Shown in pieces: positions 48,361 through 57,583 of a DNA stretch of 64,000 nucleotides. The notes beneath the pieces are model-generated. The model did no database searches and was not told the DNA's origin. It saw only the letters and a program-made list of their open reading frames with translations. The position numbers and the translations under genes are program-made. Origin of the DNA: Bacteroidaceae bacterium (GTDB lineage Bacteria; Bacteroidota; Bacteroidia; Bacteroidales; Bacteroidaceae); contig JAKSLJ010000006.1 in assembly GCA_024401275.1 (NCBI GenBank), positions 1-64,000 of the forward strand, read 5' to 3'. Each line of letters starts with the position of its first letter. Position 1 is the stretch's first letter.

Positions 48361-49201
48361 TGATGGCTTGGGCACAAGATTCCATCAGCCATTTCGGCGT
48401 GCTTGTGGCTCCGCAGATTCCTACGGATTCTATGCCTTGAAGCCATCTGAAATTGATTTCTTCGGGACCTTCGACGAGGTAGGAGCGTTCGTTCACTTGC
48501 TGGCAAGCGTTGAAGAGAACCTTACCGTTGCTGGATTTCCTTCCGCAGACGAAGAGTATGACGTCATGACGCTTGGCAAAGTCCTGAATATTAGGCAGTC
48601 GGTTTGCCACTTGTCGGCAGATGGTGTCGAAACTCCTGAATGTGCAGTCAGGCGAAATGTGGTCTTTTATGTAGTCGATAATCTTGTGAAATTCCTCGAT
48701 AGACTTTGTTGTCTGCGAGTAAAGATAGATGTCGCGGTTGTAGTTCAGCCCTTTCACATCCTCGAAGGTGGCAATGATTATCGCCTTTCCTTCAGTCTGA
48801 CCTACCAGTCCGAGAACCTCAGCATGACCTGGTTTCCCGAAGATAACTATCTGTGCGTCAGGATTCTGCGTGTACTGTTGCTTTATTCTTTTCTGGAGTT
48901 GCAAAACAACGGGGCAGGTGGCATCGATGATCTCGATGTTATTCTGCTGTGCAAGCGAGTAAGTCTCTGGCGGTTCGCCGTGAGCGCGAAGAAGAACTTT
49001 TGTGTCTTTCAGCTCTTCCATCTCATGGCGGTTGATGGTCTGGAGTCCGAGATTCAGCAGTCGCTCGCACTCCATGCCGTTATGGACTATATCGCCGAGG
49101 CAATACAGTTTGTCCGACTCCTTCAGCTGCTCCTCTGCCTTCGTGATGGCAGTTGTTACGCCGAAGCAGAAACCGCTATGTTCGTCAATTTCTATCAGCA
49201 C
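48332..49201 (-). CDS. ispH: 4-hydroxy-3-methylbut-2-enyl diphosphate reductase
   Basis: 289 residues. IspH is the last enzyme of the non-mevalonate isoprenoid pathway. The three iron-sulfur cysteines are visible: Cys12 in GFCFGVTTAI, Cys near 95 in DATCPVV and Cys near 192 in DTICRQVANR. Conserved GDIVHNG (near 38) and HGEPPE (near 74) are also present. The last 8-9 residues (NQKLKTEN) are encoded by stutter repeats, so the natural C-terminus has been extended or replaced there. It lies 24 bp downstream of meaB on the same strand. Confidence 0.96.
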   Translation of the reverse strand: MLIEIDEHSGFCFGVTTAITKAEEQLKESDKLYCLGDIVHNGMECERLLNLGLQTINRHEMEELKDTKVLLRAHGEPPETYSLAQQNNIEIIDATCPVVLQLQKRIKQQYTQNPDAQIVIFGKPGHAEVLGLVGQTEGKAIIIATFEDVKGLNYNRDIYLYSQTTKSIEEFHKIIDYIKDHISPDCTFRSFDTICRQVANRLPNIQDFAKRHDVILFVCGRKSSNGKVLFNACQQVNERSYLVEGPEEINFRWLQGIESVGICGATSTPKWLMESCAQAIKNQKLKTEN

Positions 49202-49225
49202 CTTTAGTTTGTTGTATATAATGAC

Positions 49226-50329
49226 TTACTTTAGATTCTGGAAGTAAAGTTCAAGCAGGTCGTTAGCCGCAATGAAGCTTGTCTTCTGACCTGTGAGAAC
49301 CTCTGTTTCCGTTGTCTTGATGACATCCTTTACCTGTGGCATGTTGTAGAAAGAATTGCGGAGTTGCTCGTTGATACTTTCGTACATCCAGTACTTGCTC
49401 TGCTCATTGCGGCGGTAGTCGAAGTAGCCGTTTGCCTTTATGAAGTCGAAGTATTCGTAGATCATGTCGAAGACTTCCTTGATGCCGTAGCCATAGAAAC
49501 CGCTGTAGGTAAGCACTTTTGGCACCCAGCCGCTTTCGGAAGCTGGGAAGAAATGGAGGGCGTTGCGGAAATGGGTTGCTGCCATCTGGCAAGCGTCAAC
49601 ATTGTCGCCGTCGCACTTGTTGACAACAATTCCGTCGGAAATCTCCATGATACCGCGCTTGATGCCTTGGAGCTCGTCGCCAGTGCCTGCCACTTGAATG
49701 AGAAGGAAGAAGTCCACCATAGAGTGGCAAGCTGTTTCGCTCTGTCCAACGCCGACTGTTTCCACGAAGATTGTGTCGAAACCGGCAGCTTCGCAGAGGA
49801 TGATTGTCTCACGAGTCTTGCGTGCCACACCACCGAGCGAACCTGCCGATGGCGAAGGGCGAATGAAGGTGTTCTCGCGAACGCATAGTTTCTCCATACG
49901 AGTCTTGTCGCCGAGAATACTGCCCTTTGAGCGCTCAGAGCTTGGGTCGATGGCAAGGACAGCGAGCTTGCCTCCCTTGCGGTCGAGGACATGACAGCCG
50001 AACTCGTCGATGGAAGTACTCTTGCCAGCGCCAGGAACGCCGCTGATACCGATGCGGATGGAGTTTCCTGCGTATGGCAAGCACTTGGCAATGACCTCCT
50101 GAGCCTTTGCCTGATGCTCTGGAAGTACGCTTTCAACGAGCGTTACAGCCTGTGAAAGCACTGTGATATTGCCTTTCAAGATGCCGTCAACCATCTCATC
50201 TACAGAGAGTTGCTTCGGGCGTTTGCGTATGCGTTTGAAATAAGGATTGACTATTGAAGGCTGTTCTACGCCAGCGTTTACAACAAGTCCTTTGTATTCG
50301 TCGCTATTTTCTGGGTGATGATGCATCAT
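49226..50329 (-). CDS. meaB: Methylmalonyl-CoA mutase-associated GTPase MeaB
   Basis: 367 residues of the ArgK/MeaB G3E family. Walker A GVPGAGKSTSIDE near residue 98, FVETVGVGQSE and the guanine site NKCDGD near 224 are visible. MeaB protects and loads adenosylcobalamin on methylmalonyl-CoA mutase. That mutase is not in this window, but the adenosyltransferase that makes the cofactor is at 1.4-2.0 kb. The gene is 24 bp upstream of ispH, and stutter repeats separate it from the DUF1573 gene. Confidence 0.95.
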   Translation of the reverse strand: MMHHHPENSDEYKGLVVNAGVEQPSIVNPYFKRIRKRPKQLSVDEMVDGILKGNITVLSQAVTLVESVLPEHQAKAQEVIAKCLPYAGNSIRIGISGVPGAGKSTSIDEFGCHVLDRKGGKLAVLAIDPSSERSKGSILGDKTRMEKLCVRENTFIRPSPSAGSLGGVARKTRETIILCEAAGFDTIFVETVGVGQSETACHSMVDFFLLIQVAGTGDELQGIKRGIMEISDGIVVNKCDGDNVDACQMAATHFRNALHFFPASESGWVPKVLTYSGFYGYGIKEVFDMIYEYFDFIKANGYFDYRRNEQSKYWMYESINEQLRNSFYNMPQVKDVIKTTETEVLTGQKTSFIAANDLLELYFQNLK

Positions 50330-50334
50330 GGCAT

Positions 50335-50384
50335 TTACAGATTTACGGATTTACAATTTACCATTTATGGCTTACAATTTAAAT
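50335..50384. repeat. Stutter repeats (TTTACGGATTTACAATTTA type)
   Basis: Near-copies of ATTTACGGATTTACAATTT between meaB and the DUF1573 gene. A similar array lies at 47483-47517 between exbB and the small membrane protein. Confidence 0.65.
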
Positions 50385-51496
50385 TTTACGTCGATAACCG
50401 TCTTGCGGTTGTTCGGATCGTTTGTGAGAATAAGGATGCGAGGCTGTGTCTTCAAATCCTTCAGATTCTTCTTCACGCCTTTTACTTTGAGAACAGTTGT
50501 CTCGCCTGGCTCAAGAGTGGTCTTGTTGAGAGTGATGTTGAGGCCAGGTGTGTATGACTGGATTGTGGAAATCTGGAGATTGGACTTTCCAGTGTTCATG
50601 AGTATTACATCGCCTTTCAGTGATTTGTTGAGCTCTATAATGTTAGACGAGAGGTCAAGGACTGGCAGACGATTACGCTGAGATTCAGAGTATTGGATGG
50701 CAGGGAGCTTGATTGCTGATACAAGAATCTCACGCTCCTTAGAGTGAGTCTCGCCTGGGTTTGGATTGATTCCTACCGTAAACTGATTCAGACCATAGCG
50801 CGGAAGCATGTTGGCATTGAGCGTGAATGTCATTACGCCTTGCTTGCCTGGCTGAATGGCATTTGGTGTTGTCTGGACTGTCATGTAATGAGGCAGGAAG
50901 ATAATCTGTGGGCTGATAGGCTCTTGGCTCATGTTGGTGATGATAATCTTCTCTTGCAGTGATTCGCCACGGTATGTGTCGGCAAATTCCACGTTGTCAC
51001 GAGAGAGCTTCATCTTGCCCATGAGAATTGCTGCTTGATTGCCATCGCCAACGGTTGAGCCTCCTTGTTTTGCTGCGCTATAGGCTACCACATTTCCTTT
51101 CACGGTAAGGTAATAAGGCTTCTCGAATTGGTCACTTATGAGGGCGACATCTTTTTGGAAATGTCCAAGAGACTCTGCGTCATAGGTTACTTCCACGGTG
51201 AAATTTTCGCCCTTGCTGATGTTCTTCTTTGGGTAAGTTACCTTGGTGCAACCGCAGAAAGGCTTTGCCTGATTAAGAAAAAACTCAGAACCGCGGTTCT
51301 TCATCTTGAAAGTTGCGGTAACTGGCTGTTGGAAGGTTATGTCACCGAGATCAATGACATCAAACTCCGCATCGATGTTTTGGGCGAAGACCCTCTCCGA
51401 CTCCCCCACGAGGGGAGAGATCCATAGGGCTGTAAGGAGGAGTACAAGAAAGCTCCTCAAGCTCCCCGATGGGGAGATGTTAATAGTCTTATTCAT
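50372..51496 (-). CDS. DUF1573 secreted Ig-like protein with repeat-built signal peptide
   Basis: 374 residues. The body is two or three ASH/MSP-like beta-sandwich domains; the DUF1573 core (DLGDITFQQPVTATFKMKNRG near residue 47 and the CGCT motif near 80) is clear. The N-terminus is unusual: residues 4-12 (NISPSGSLR) and 26-36 (ISPLVGESERV) are encoded by two C-rich palindromes, with only FLVLLLTALW between them as the hydrophobic core, before FAQN. It still reads as a signal peptide. It shares a transcript direction with meaB and ispH. Confidence 0.86.
   Translation of the reverse strand: MNKTINISPSGSLRSFLVLLLTALWISPLVGESERVFAQNIDAEFDVIDLGDITFQQPVTATFKMKNRGSEFFLNQAKPFCGCTKVTYPKKNISKGENFTVEVTYDAESLGHFQKDVALISDQFEKPYYLTVKGNVVAYSAAKQGGSTVGDGNQAAILMGKMKLSRDNVEFADTYRGESLQEKIIITNMSQEPISPQIIFLPHYMTVQTTPNAIQPGKQGVMTFTLNANMLPRYGLNQFTVGINPNPGETHSKEREILVSAIKLPAIQYSESQRNRLPVLDLSSNIIELNKSLKGDVILMNTGKSNLQISTIQSYTPGLNITLNKTTLEPGETTVLKVKGVKKNLKDLKTQPRILILTNDPNNRKTVIDVKFKL
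51388..51486. repeat. Two C-rich palindromic elements in the DUF1573 signal peptide
   Basis: Copy A, CTCCCCC-ACGA-GGGGAG (51388-51421), and copy B, GCTCCCC-GAT-GGGGAG plus ATGTTAATAG (51461-51486). Both are translated. Copy B shares its 16-base 3' part with 28753-28771. Confidence 0.8.
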
Positions 51497-51530
51497 AAGG
51501 TTATAGTATGTTCAAAATATGTTTTCTGAA

Positions 51531-51566
51531 TCTATTAAAGATTCCCCCTTTGGGGGTTAGGGGGTC
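51531..51566. repeat. C-rich palindromic element over the macroglobulin stop codon
   Basis: TCTATTAAAGATTCCCCCTTT followed by GGGGTTAGGGGGTC. The TAA stop and the last two codons of the macroglobulin gene lie inside it. It is nearly identical to 28896-28931. Confidence 0.78.
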
Positions 51567-54500
51567 ACATTAATGTTAATGGCACCTGTGCGACCGTAGA
51601 ATTCTGGAGAGTAAGCGCACTGAACGGTGCAAGTGCCGCTCTGGTAGTCGCCAACGCGGTCGATGAAATATTCTGTTTCAAATGTGTGAGTGCCCTTGCG
51701 GAGCATGTCGCAGTAGTAGCAAGTGCGAGAGTCCTGAGGTGCCTCGTAATAGCCGCCGTTGCTCCAACGATAGCCGGAAGTCTGGCTGACAGGCTCAAGG
51801 CAAGCCGCGCGCTTGTCAACAATCTGCACAAAGTCGTAGTCGCGATCGGCAACAACTGTGATGCGAACCTTGACCTTTTCGCCAACTTTCAACGAAGTAG
51901 AAGCTGTGCCTTCTGGGCTGATGACCTCGCGAGTGATCTTCAGACCTTCTGAGAAGTCTGCGACATTTGTTGCTTTTTGCTTGAACTGAGCATAGACAGC
52001 GCCCCAAGAAACCTGGTCGTTTGTCTTTTCGAATTCTACGACAGGAATGATGTTCTTCTCAACATAGATGTCCTTTGAGTAGCCCTTGCCGTCAGCACCG
52101 AAGGCTGAGATGATGGCGTAGTCAGAAGCTGTCGCTTGAGACGCAGGGGCTTTTGTGGAGTTCTTGCCGTTTGTGCGAGCAGGAGAAACGAAGGCATAGA
52201 CATTGTTCACTGTGTTGATAGGAGTGTCCCACATCTGGTTGCGCTTCTGCATGAGGAGCCAACGCTGGTACTCGGCAATTGTCTGCTGGTCGTTAGGCGT
52301 GATGGCCTTGAGAGCTTCGATGACCATTGTCTGTGTTGGCTGCTTGTAGTCGCGCCAAGAGTAACCGGCACGGCGAGTGTCGAAGTAACGGCCGTCGAGT
52401 TCCTTGTAAACAGAATATTCGTTGATGCTCTGGATAAATTCCTTTGCCATCTTTGTCTCGCCCATATAATGGAGTACGATGGCGAGCTTTGCCTTCATGT
52501 AAAGCGAGTTCTTGCGTTCCTGCTTCTTGAGATACTTGATGACGAAATCGGCATCTTTCTTTTCTTCGCCAGCAAGTTTTTCGCCAGAGAGAGCCTTGAG
52601 ATAGACATACTGAAGGGCGTAGCAATCATATATATAAGGTGTGATGCCGTTCTTTTCCTCCTTCTTCCACTCGATGATTTCCTTATGAGCTTCTTTCTGG
52701 AGACAAGCCATCGCCTTCTTGAGCATGTCGCTTGTTGCCTGTTGCTTGCCAATCATGTTGTTGAGACGCACGAAGAGTTCGCAGATTTCCGATGTCATCC
52801 AGTAAGATGTTTGCATATCTGGACACCAGCTCCAGCCGCCATCGCTCTTCTGTTCGTCCTTGAGCTTCTTGATGAGTTGCTCCTGGTTGTAAGTGAGCTT
52901 GTTCTCGTCGTAGAAGTTTCGGAGCATCTGGATGCGCTCGGTCTCGTTCTTTGCGTCCATGACCCAAGGAGTCTCGTTGAGGAGGAGAGTCTTGAGCTCG
53001 GCGTTCTTTTCGAGAGGGGAAGCGGCGGTGTTGCCCGAAGCTGACGCTTCGCGCACAGGGGCTGTTTCGTTTTGACGGAGGATGGTCTGCTTTGTCTTCT
53101 CCGGCATCGCCTTGAGGATGTTTGCGCCGAGAGCGTTTGCGTAGTAAGCGGCAGCCTTAGAGTAGATGGTAGTCTGGTCTTGGCTGTTCATGTAAGGGAG
53201 AGTCTCGAGCATAAGCCATGCAGGATTCTCTGTCCATTCTACGGTGAGCTTCTTGTCTGTAGCGTCGGCAGGGAAGAGGTCTGCAGTAGTGACAGTTTCC
53301 TTGCCTGGCTTTATCATTGTGATTGACTTGGTAGTCATCACAGGCTCTACATTATCTATAATAGCAAGGTAATGCTGCTCGCCGTCGGAATAGCCGTCAG
53401 CCTCAGTGAAGATCTTTACGATATAGAGAGGGAGGATGGCAGAAGCGGAGGTGTTGCCCGACGGAAAAGCGTCGGGAACAGTAGCTGCAAAGGCTTCTGG
53501 ATTGAGATTGAAGTTTACGGCAGCCGTTTTGCCTGCTTCGAGAGTGTTGTTAGTGCTTTCTGTGTAGATAACTTTCTCGGTTTCTGGGTCAAGAATCTCA
53601 ATGGTTGTCTTTGTGTTGAGAGTCTTTTCCGAGAGATTGCTGACTATGGAAGCGAGCACACCCTTGTCGCCCTTGCGGATGAAGCGAGGCATGTTAGGCG
53701 AAATCATCAACTGCTTTTGAGCGATAACTTCGTCCTGGAGCATGCCGTTGTTCATTTCCTTGTCGTGAGCAAGAGCACGGAACTTCCATGTTGTTGTGCT
53801 TTCTGGCAGAGTGAACTTGATGTTAACATCGCCGTTCTTGTCTGCCATGAGCTGTGGATAGAAGAAGGCTGTCTCGGCAAAGTTGCTGCGCATCTGTATA
53901 GGCTCTGTCGTAGTAGCATTCTCAGGAGTTACCTTTATGCCAGCAATCTTTCCTGCAACAGTGTTTTTCCTCAATACGCCGTAGCCAGCGACAACAACCT
54001 CCTCTAGTGCAGCATGGTCCTCTTCAAGAGTCACATTGAGTGTAGATATTCCAGCAGTGGAAAGGGTCTGAGACATATAGCCGATATAAGAGACTATGAT
54101 AGAAGCTCCCTTCTTGCTGAGCCTGATAGTATAGTTGCCGTCAATGTCTGTAACCACTGAGTTTTGTGTGTCCTGTTCCTTAACCAAGACACCGATAATC
54201 GGTTCGCCAGATTCGTCAACTATAGTTCCACTAACCTCCTGGGCAGCCACACTAACCTCAGAATTCTGTTTTGCCACTGGTGCAGCAAATACAGGTTGCT
54301 CTTCCACAACATCATAAACTCTGGCACCACCAGCAGCTGCGTCAAGCAACACTGCCTTCGAGTAGTGGCGGTATTTTCCTTCATAGCTGAAAGGCCAGAT
54401 GTAGAATTTGCTAAGGTCAGGTTCCTTGAAAGAAGCAATCTCATAATATCGATTGATTCTCAGCGAAGAAAATATGGTATGGTTCGTGTTCCATTCTGCA

Positions 54501-57412
54501 CTTGAATAACCTGTATTAATGCCAAGTTGCGTGTTCCATGCTGACGAAGCAATGGCATCAAGACTCTTGTCGTAGAGATTGGCAAGGAGTTGGTAATCGC
54601 CTGTTCCCTTGGTGCGAGGATTTGTAATGTTCAGCGTCCATTCTTCTTTCTGTCCAGGGATAAGCCTGTTGCGGAATGTCTTCCAAGTAACATTAAGACT
54701 CTTTTCTGGTTCTGGCTGATAGAGGCAATACTGATGTGAATAAAGAGTGTCGTTCTTCACCCAAGCGTAAGAAACGAGAATGTTCTTGCCCTTGACAGCC
54801 TTGAAATCCTTGCGAATAAGAGAGTTCGAAGCATGAAGAACAGTTGACTCCTTGTGCTTGCCGCCTTCGAAAACATCATAGAATATCTCCACATCCTCAG
54901 TCGAAGTGCCGAACTGAAGTGTGATAACGTCATTCTCGTCCTTGAAATTCTGGTGAGTGATGTAATTCCAGTGTTTTGTGTATTCTACTGGAGTTTTGTC
55001 ATCAAGTGAGAAGATGGTAAAGTTGACCGTGTCGTTTTCTACAATATCTTTATACGAAGCCTTGCCAATTATCTTGTGCTTGCCAGAAGGAAGAGTCTTT
55101 ATAGCCTCGTTAACTTCCTTTACGGTAGAGTATTGCTTAGACTGATTGTCAATCTTGAATGCAAGCTTGGCTTCCTTCATGTCCTTTCCGGCACTGTTCT
55201 TGGCGGAAACGGAGAAACCAGAATTCTCATCATTGCGGAACTTGTCCTTAATGGAAATCTTGAACATCAGTGGCTTGTTGGAAGCGGTGAGGCTCTCTTC
55301 ACCTTCACGAGTTTCGCCGGAGATGCTCGTAACGGCAGCTTCTATCTTATAATGATAGCAGATTATGTCGTTCTTATCGTCTATCTTCTGGTCTTTTGGA
55401 ATAGCGAGTGGTACAGTAGCTTCAAACTCACCCTTGTCGTTTGTCACCACGGTGTCTCTCTTTATGTCACCAATGCCGTAGCCTCTCCACCAACACCACC
55501 AAGGCAATTGGCGGTTTACGGTGTAGGCAACCTTTGCATTTGCCACTGGAACGCCGGCGTAAGTCTTAGCCACACCAGTGACTTTGATGGTATCGCCAAG
55601 CTGGTATTCCTTCTCATATTTCTTGAAAGTGACTTCAAACGTAGGGCGTTTGTATTCCTCAACATTGAAATACATTTCTGTTTCATCTTCTTCCCCCTCA
55701 ACTTCAATGAGCCATTCGCCAGTGAGTCTGTCTGTCGGAAGAACGAAATCCGCAGTGGCTGTGCCGAAATCATCGGTTTTCACAGTCTTGCTTGCTATCT
55801 CTAGATAGTTGGCGTCTTTGAGTGTGAACTCTATCTCTTCGTTTGCCACGACATTGGTTTTGATGCCGTTTGTTATCTTATGCGAGATGGCAGCCACATG
55901 AACTGTCTGACCAGGACGGTAGATGCCGCGGTCAAGGTACATGTTGATGTGATAATCTTCCTTTTCTGGAGTGTAGGAGCGGAATTCTTGTTCGTAGATT
56001 CTTGTATAAGGCATGCCGTTGTCCGTATCAGTATAAGCTACGATACCGCGGTAGCCGCTATCTTTAGTCTTGGCATTCTTTACCTCATGGCCAGTCTTTG
56101 AATCAACGACAACAATTCTTTCCTTTCTGTCTGGCAGACCGAGACGAATAATCTTAAGGTCGCTGACGTAGAAAAGCGCGTAGTCAACAGTGCGGGTTGA
56201 AGATTTGTTTATCGCAAAATTGTCAGGATGTTTGTATGAAGGTTGATCCTTTTCGTCCTGAGACTCAAGTTTCAGCATATAGACACCGCACTTAAGAGCA
56301 GGGATTGTGATGCTGTCTTTTGCCTCAGTGTAATAGTTCTCAATGTTGAAGTTCTTGGCAATTTCTATCTGTCCTTTGTAGCCGTTGCCTGACTTTTCTG
56401 CATAATTCGAGAGCAGATTCTCGTAATATTTGTTGCGGTCGTTCTCAGGAATATCACGACCAGCCACATTAAGCGGAATGATGGTTAGCTTTGCTTTGCT
56501 GACGTTTTTTGACGTTGTCGGAAGAGTTGTTACTTTGTCTGAGCGTACAATGCTCGGGATAGAAAGAAAATTCAGCGAAGCTTGCTGTTCGTTCTTCTCA
56601 AAGTTTTCGAATATCGTAGCCTCCTTCGTTCCAGCCCATTGCTTGCGGTAAGTTTGCAAAAGCTGGTAGCGTTCAGCAGCAGAAATGTTAGAATTGCCTT
56701 TACAATACTGATAATACTGCTTTGCTAGTAGAGCGCCTTCTGGAAGATCCTTGTACTCTTCAATGTATGTAGGCAGGTTCTGGTTGCCTTTATTCACATT
56801 CCAATTCTGAGCCAAATAAGCGCAAGCGCGGCGGTTGCCATGTTCTTTGTAGTAGTTGAAGAGGCGTTCATGCTCGTAAGCTTCAATGCCTATCAGGGAG
56901 AGTATGTCGCGGTTGAATATCTCGGAACCTGAACCTTCCTTTATGATCATGGTCCAATCGTCAGTCTTTGTGTTGGCAAGAATGTCCATGTCGGCAAAGG
57001 CTTCCTCGAGATAATCTTTAGAAGTTTTGCTGTTTTTTATCTGCAAAGAATGAAAACCGCGTGAGATGGCGAGGTTAAGGATAGCGTAAGCCACCTTGTC
57101 CTTGCTCTTCATTTTCTCGGTTTTCTTCAGAAGGTTCTGGGTTGTTATTGCTGCAGAGTCAGGAGCCAGTTCATCCATAATCTCCACTTTCTTGAGTTCC
57201 GCCTTCAGCAAACTGGCATATGCTTTTTCGCTTTCCGACTTCTTTGAAATCTTGTCAAGAATCTTAAGGCAAGTTTGAGGAAGGTCCTTTGCCATAGCCT
57301 GGTCATGCTCCTTCCACAGCGACTCCAGCGACTGGGCGTTGCAGAAAATTGGCAGCATTGCAAGAACAACCGTTATCAGGTGTGCGATGAATGATTTGTG
57401 ATTCTTTGCCAT
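51557..57412 (-). CDS. Giant alpha-2-macroglobulin family protein with SusC-like insert
   Basis: 1951 residues. Signal peptide MAKNHKSFIAHLITVVLAMLPIFCNAQ. An N-terminal helical part is followed by MG domains (the MG2 region has HINMYLDRGIYRPGQTVHVA near 485) and the A2M family block PQLMADKNGDVNIKFTLPES near 1170-1190, then a C-terminal helical domain (GGWSWCPDMQTSYWM near 1528). The CGEQ thioester motif is not seen, so covalent trapping is unlikely. Inserted at about 1058-1145 is a carboxypeptidase-regulatory domain ending in EEVVVAGYGV, the hallmark of TonB-receptor SusC N-termini. It may guard the cell from proteases or have gained another role. Confidence 0.93.
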   Translation of the reverse strand: MAKNHKSFIAHLITVVLAMLPIFCNAQSLESLWKEHDQAMAKDLPQTCLKILDKISKKSESEKAYASLLKAELKKVEIMDELAPDSAAITTQNLLKKTEKMKSKDKVAYAILNLAISRGFHSLQIKNSKTSKDYLEEAFADMDILANTKTDDWTMIIKEGSGSEIFNRDILSLIGIEAYEHERLFNYYKEHGNRRACAYLAQNWNVNKGNQNLPTYIEEYKDLPEGALLAKQYYQYCKGNSNISAAERYQLLQTYRKQWAGTKEATIFENFEKNEQQASLNFLSIPSIVRSDKVTTLPTTSKNVSKAKLTIIPLNVAGRDIPENDRNKYYENLLSNYAEKSGNGYKGQIEIAKNFNIENYYTEAKDSITIPALKCGVYMLKLESQDEKDQPSYKHPDNFAINKSSTRTVDYALFYVSDLKIIRLGLPDRKERIVVVDSKTGHEVKNAKTKDSGYRGIVAYTDTDNGMPYTRIYEQEFRSYTPEKEDYHINMYLDRGIYRPGQTVHVAAISHKITNGIKTNVVANEEIEFTLKDANYLEIASKTVKTDDFGTATADFVLPTDRLTGEWLIEVEGEEDETEMYFNVEEYKRPTFEVTFKKYEKEYQLGDTIKVTGVAKTYAGVPVANAKVAYTVNRQLPWWCWWRGYGIGDIKRDTVVTNDKGEFEATVPLAIPKDQKIDDKNDIICYHYKIEAAVTSISGETREGEESLTASNKPLMFKISIKDKFRNDENSGFSVSAKNSAGKDMKEAKLAFKIDNQSKQYSTVKEVNEAIKTLPSGKHKIIGKASYKDIVENDTVNFTIFSLDDKTPVEYTKHWNYITHQNFKDENDVITLQFGTSTEDVEIFYDVFEGGKHKESTVLHASNSLIRKDFKAVKGKNILVSYAWVKNDTLYSHQYCLYQPEPEKSLNVTWKTFRNRLIPGQKEEWTLNITNPRTKGTGDYQLLANLYDKSLDAIASSAWNTQLGINTGYSSAEWNTNHTIFSSLRINRYYEIASFKEPDLSKFYIWPFSYEGKYRHYSKAVLLDAAAGGARVYDVVEEQPVFAAPVAKQNSEVSVAAQEVSGTIVDESGEPIIGVLVKEQDTQNSVVTDIDGNYTIRLSKKGASIIVSYIGYMSQTLSTAGISTLNVTLEEDHAALEEVVVAGYGVLRKNTVAGKIAGIKVTPENATTTEPIQMRSNFAETAFFYPQLMADKNGDVNIKFTLPESTTTWKFRALAHDKEMNNGMLQDEVIAQKQLMISPNMPRFIRKGDKGVLASIVSNLSEKTLNTKTTIEILDPETEKVIYTESTNNTLEAGKTAAVNFNLNPEAFAATVPDAFPSGNTSASAILPLYIVKIFTEADGYSDGEQHYLAIIDNVEPVMTTKSITMIKPGKETVTTADLFPADATDKKLTVEWTENPAWLMLETLPYMNSQDQTTIYSKAAAYYANALGANILKAMPEKTKQTILRQNETAPVREASASGNTAASPLEKNAELKTLLLNETPWVMDAKNETERIQMLRNFYDENKLTYNQEQLIKKLKDEQKSDGGWSWCPDMQTSYWMTSEICELFVRLNNMIGKQQATSDMLKKAMACLQKEAHKEIIEWKKEEKNGITPYIYDCYALQYVYLKALSGEKLAGEEKKDADFVIKYLKKQERKNSLYMKAKLAIVLHYMGETKMAKEFIQSINEYSVYKELDGRYFDTRRAGYSWRDYKQPTQTMVIEALKAITPNDQQTIAEYQRWLLMQKRNQMWDTPINTVNNVYAFVSPARTNGKNSTKAPASQATASDYAIISAFGADGKGYSKDIYVEKNIIPVVEFEKTNDQVSWGAVYAQFKQKATNVADFSEGLKITREVISPEGTASTSLKVGEKVKVRITVVADRDYDFVQIVDKRAACLEPVSQTSGYRWSNGGYYEAPQDSRTCYYCDMLRKGTHTFETEYFIDRVGDYQSGTCTVQCAYSPEFYGRTGAININVTP

Positions 57413-57463
57413 TTTTGAGCTTTTTGTTTGCTAAAATAGGTGAAACAAGTACTTTTATCGGGG

Positions 57464-57471
57464 CAAAGTTA
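57464..57471 (-). promoter_or_regulatory. Promoter -7 box of the macroglobulin gene
   Basis: The minus strand reads TAACTTTG, 52 bp upstream of the ATG. No -33 TTG is seen. The stretch 57472-57583 is A/T-rich and holds nothing I can support. Confidence 0.6.
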
Positions 57472-57583
57472 TGAAAAAAAGAATGAATATCGTCCTAATA
57501 TAAAAGAAATTTTACATTATACTACTTCTTTTTAACATATATTATATGTTCGGGCGCGTAATAGGTTTGTGACTTTTGGTGTT

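Noticed and set aside
51557..57412. A thioester-type macroglobulin
   Set aside because: No CGEQ motif was found in the protein; the only Cys near the end of the bait region is in GGWSWCPD, which is not a thioester.
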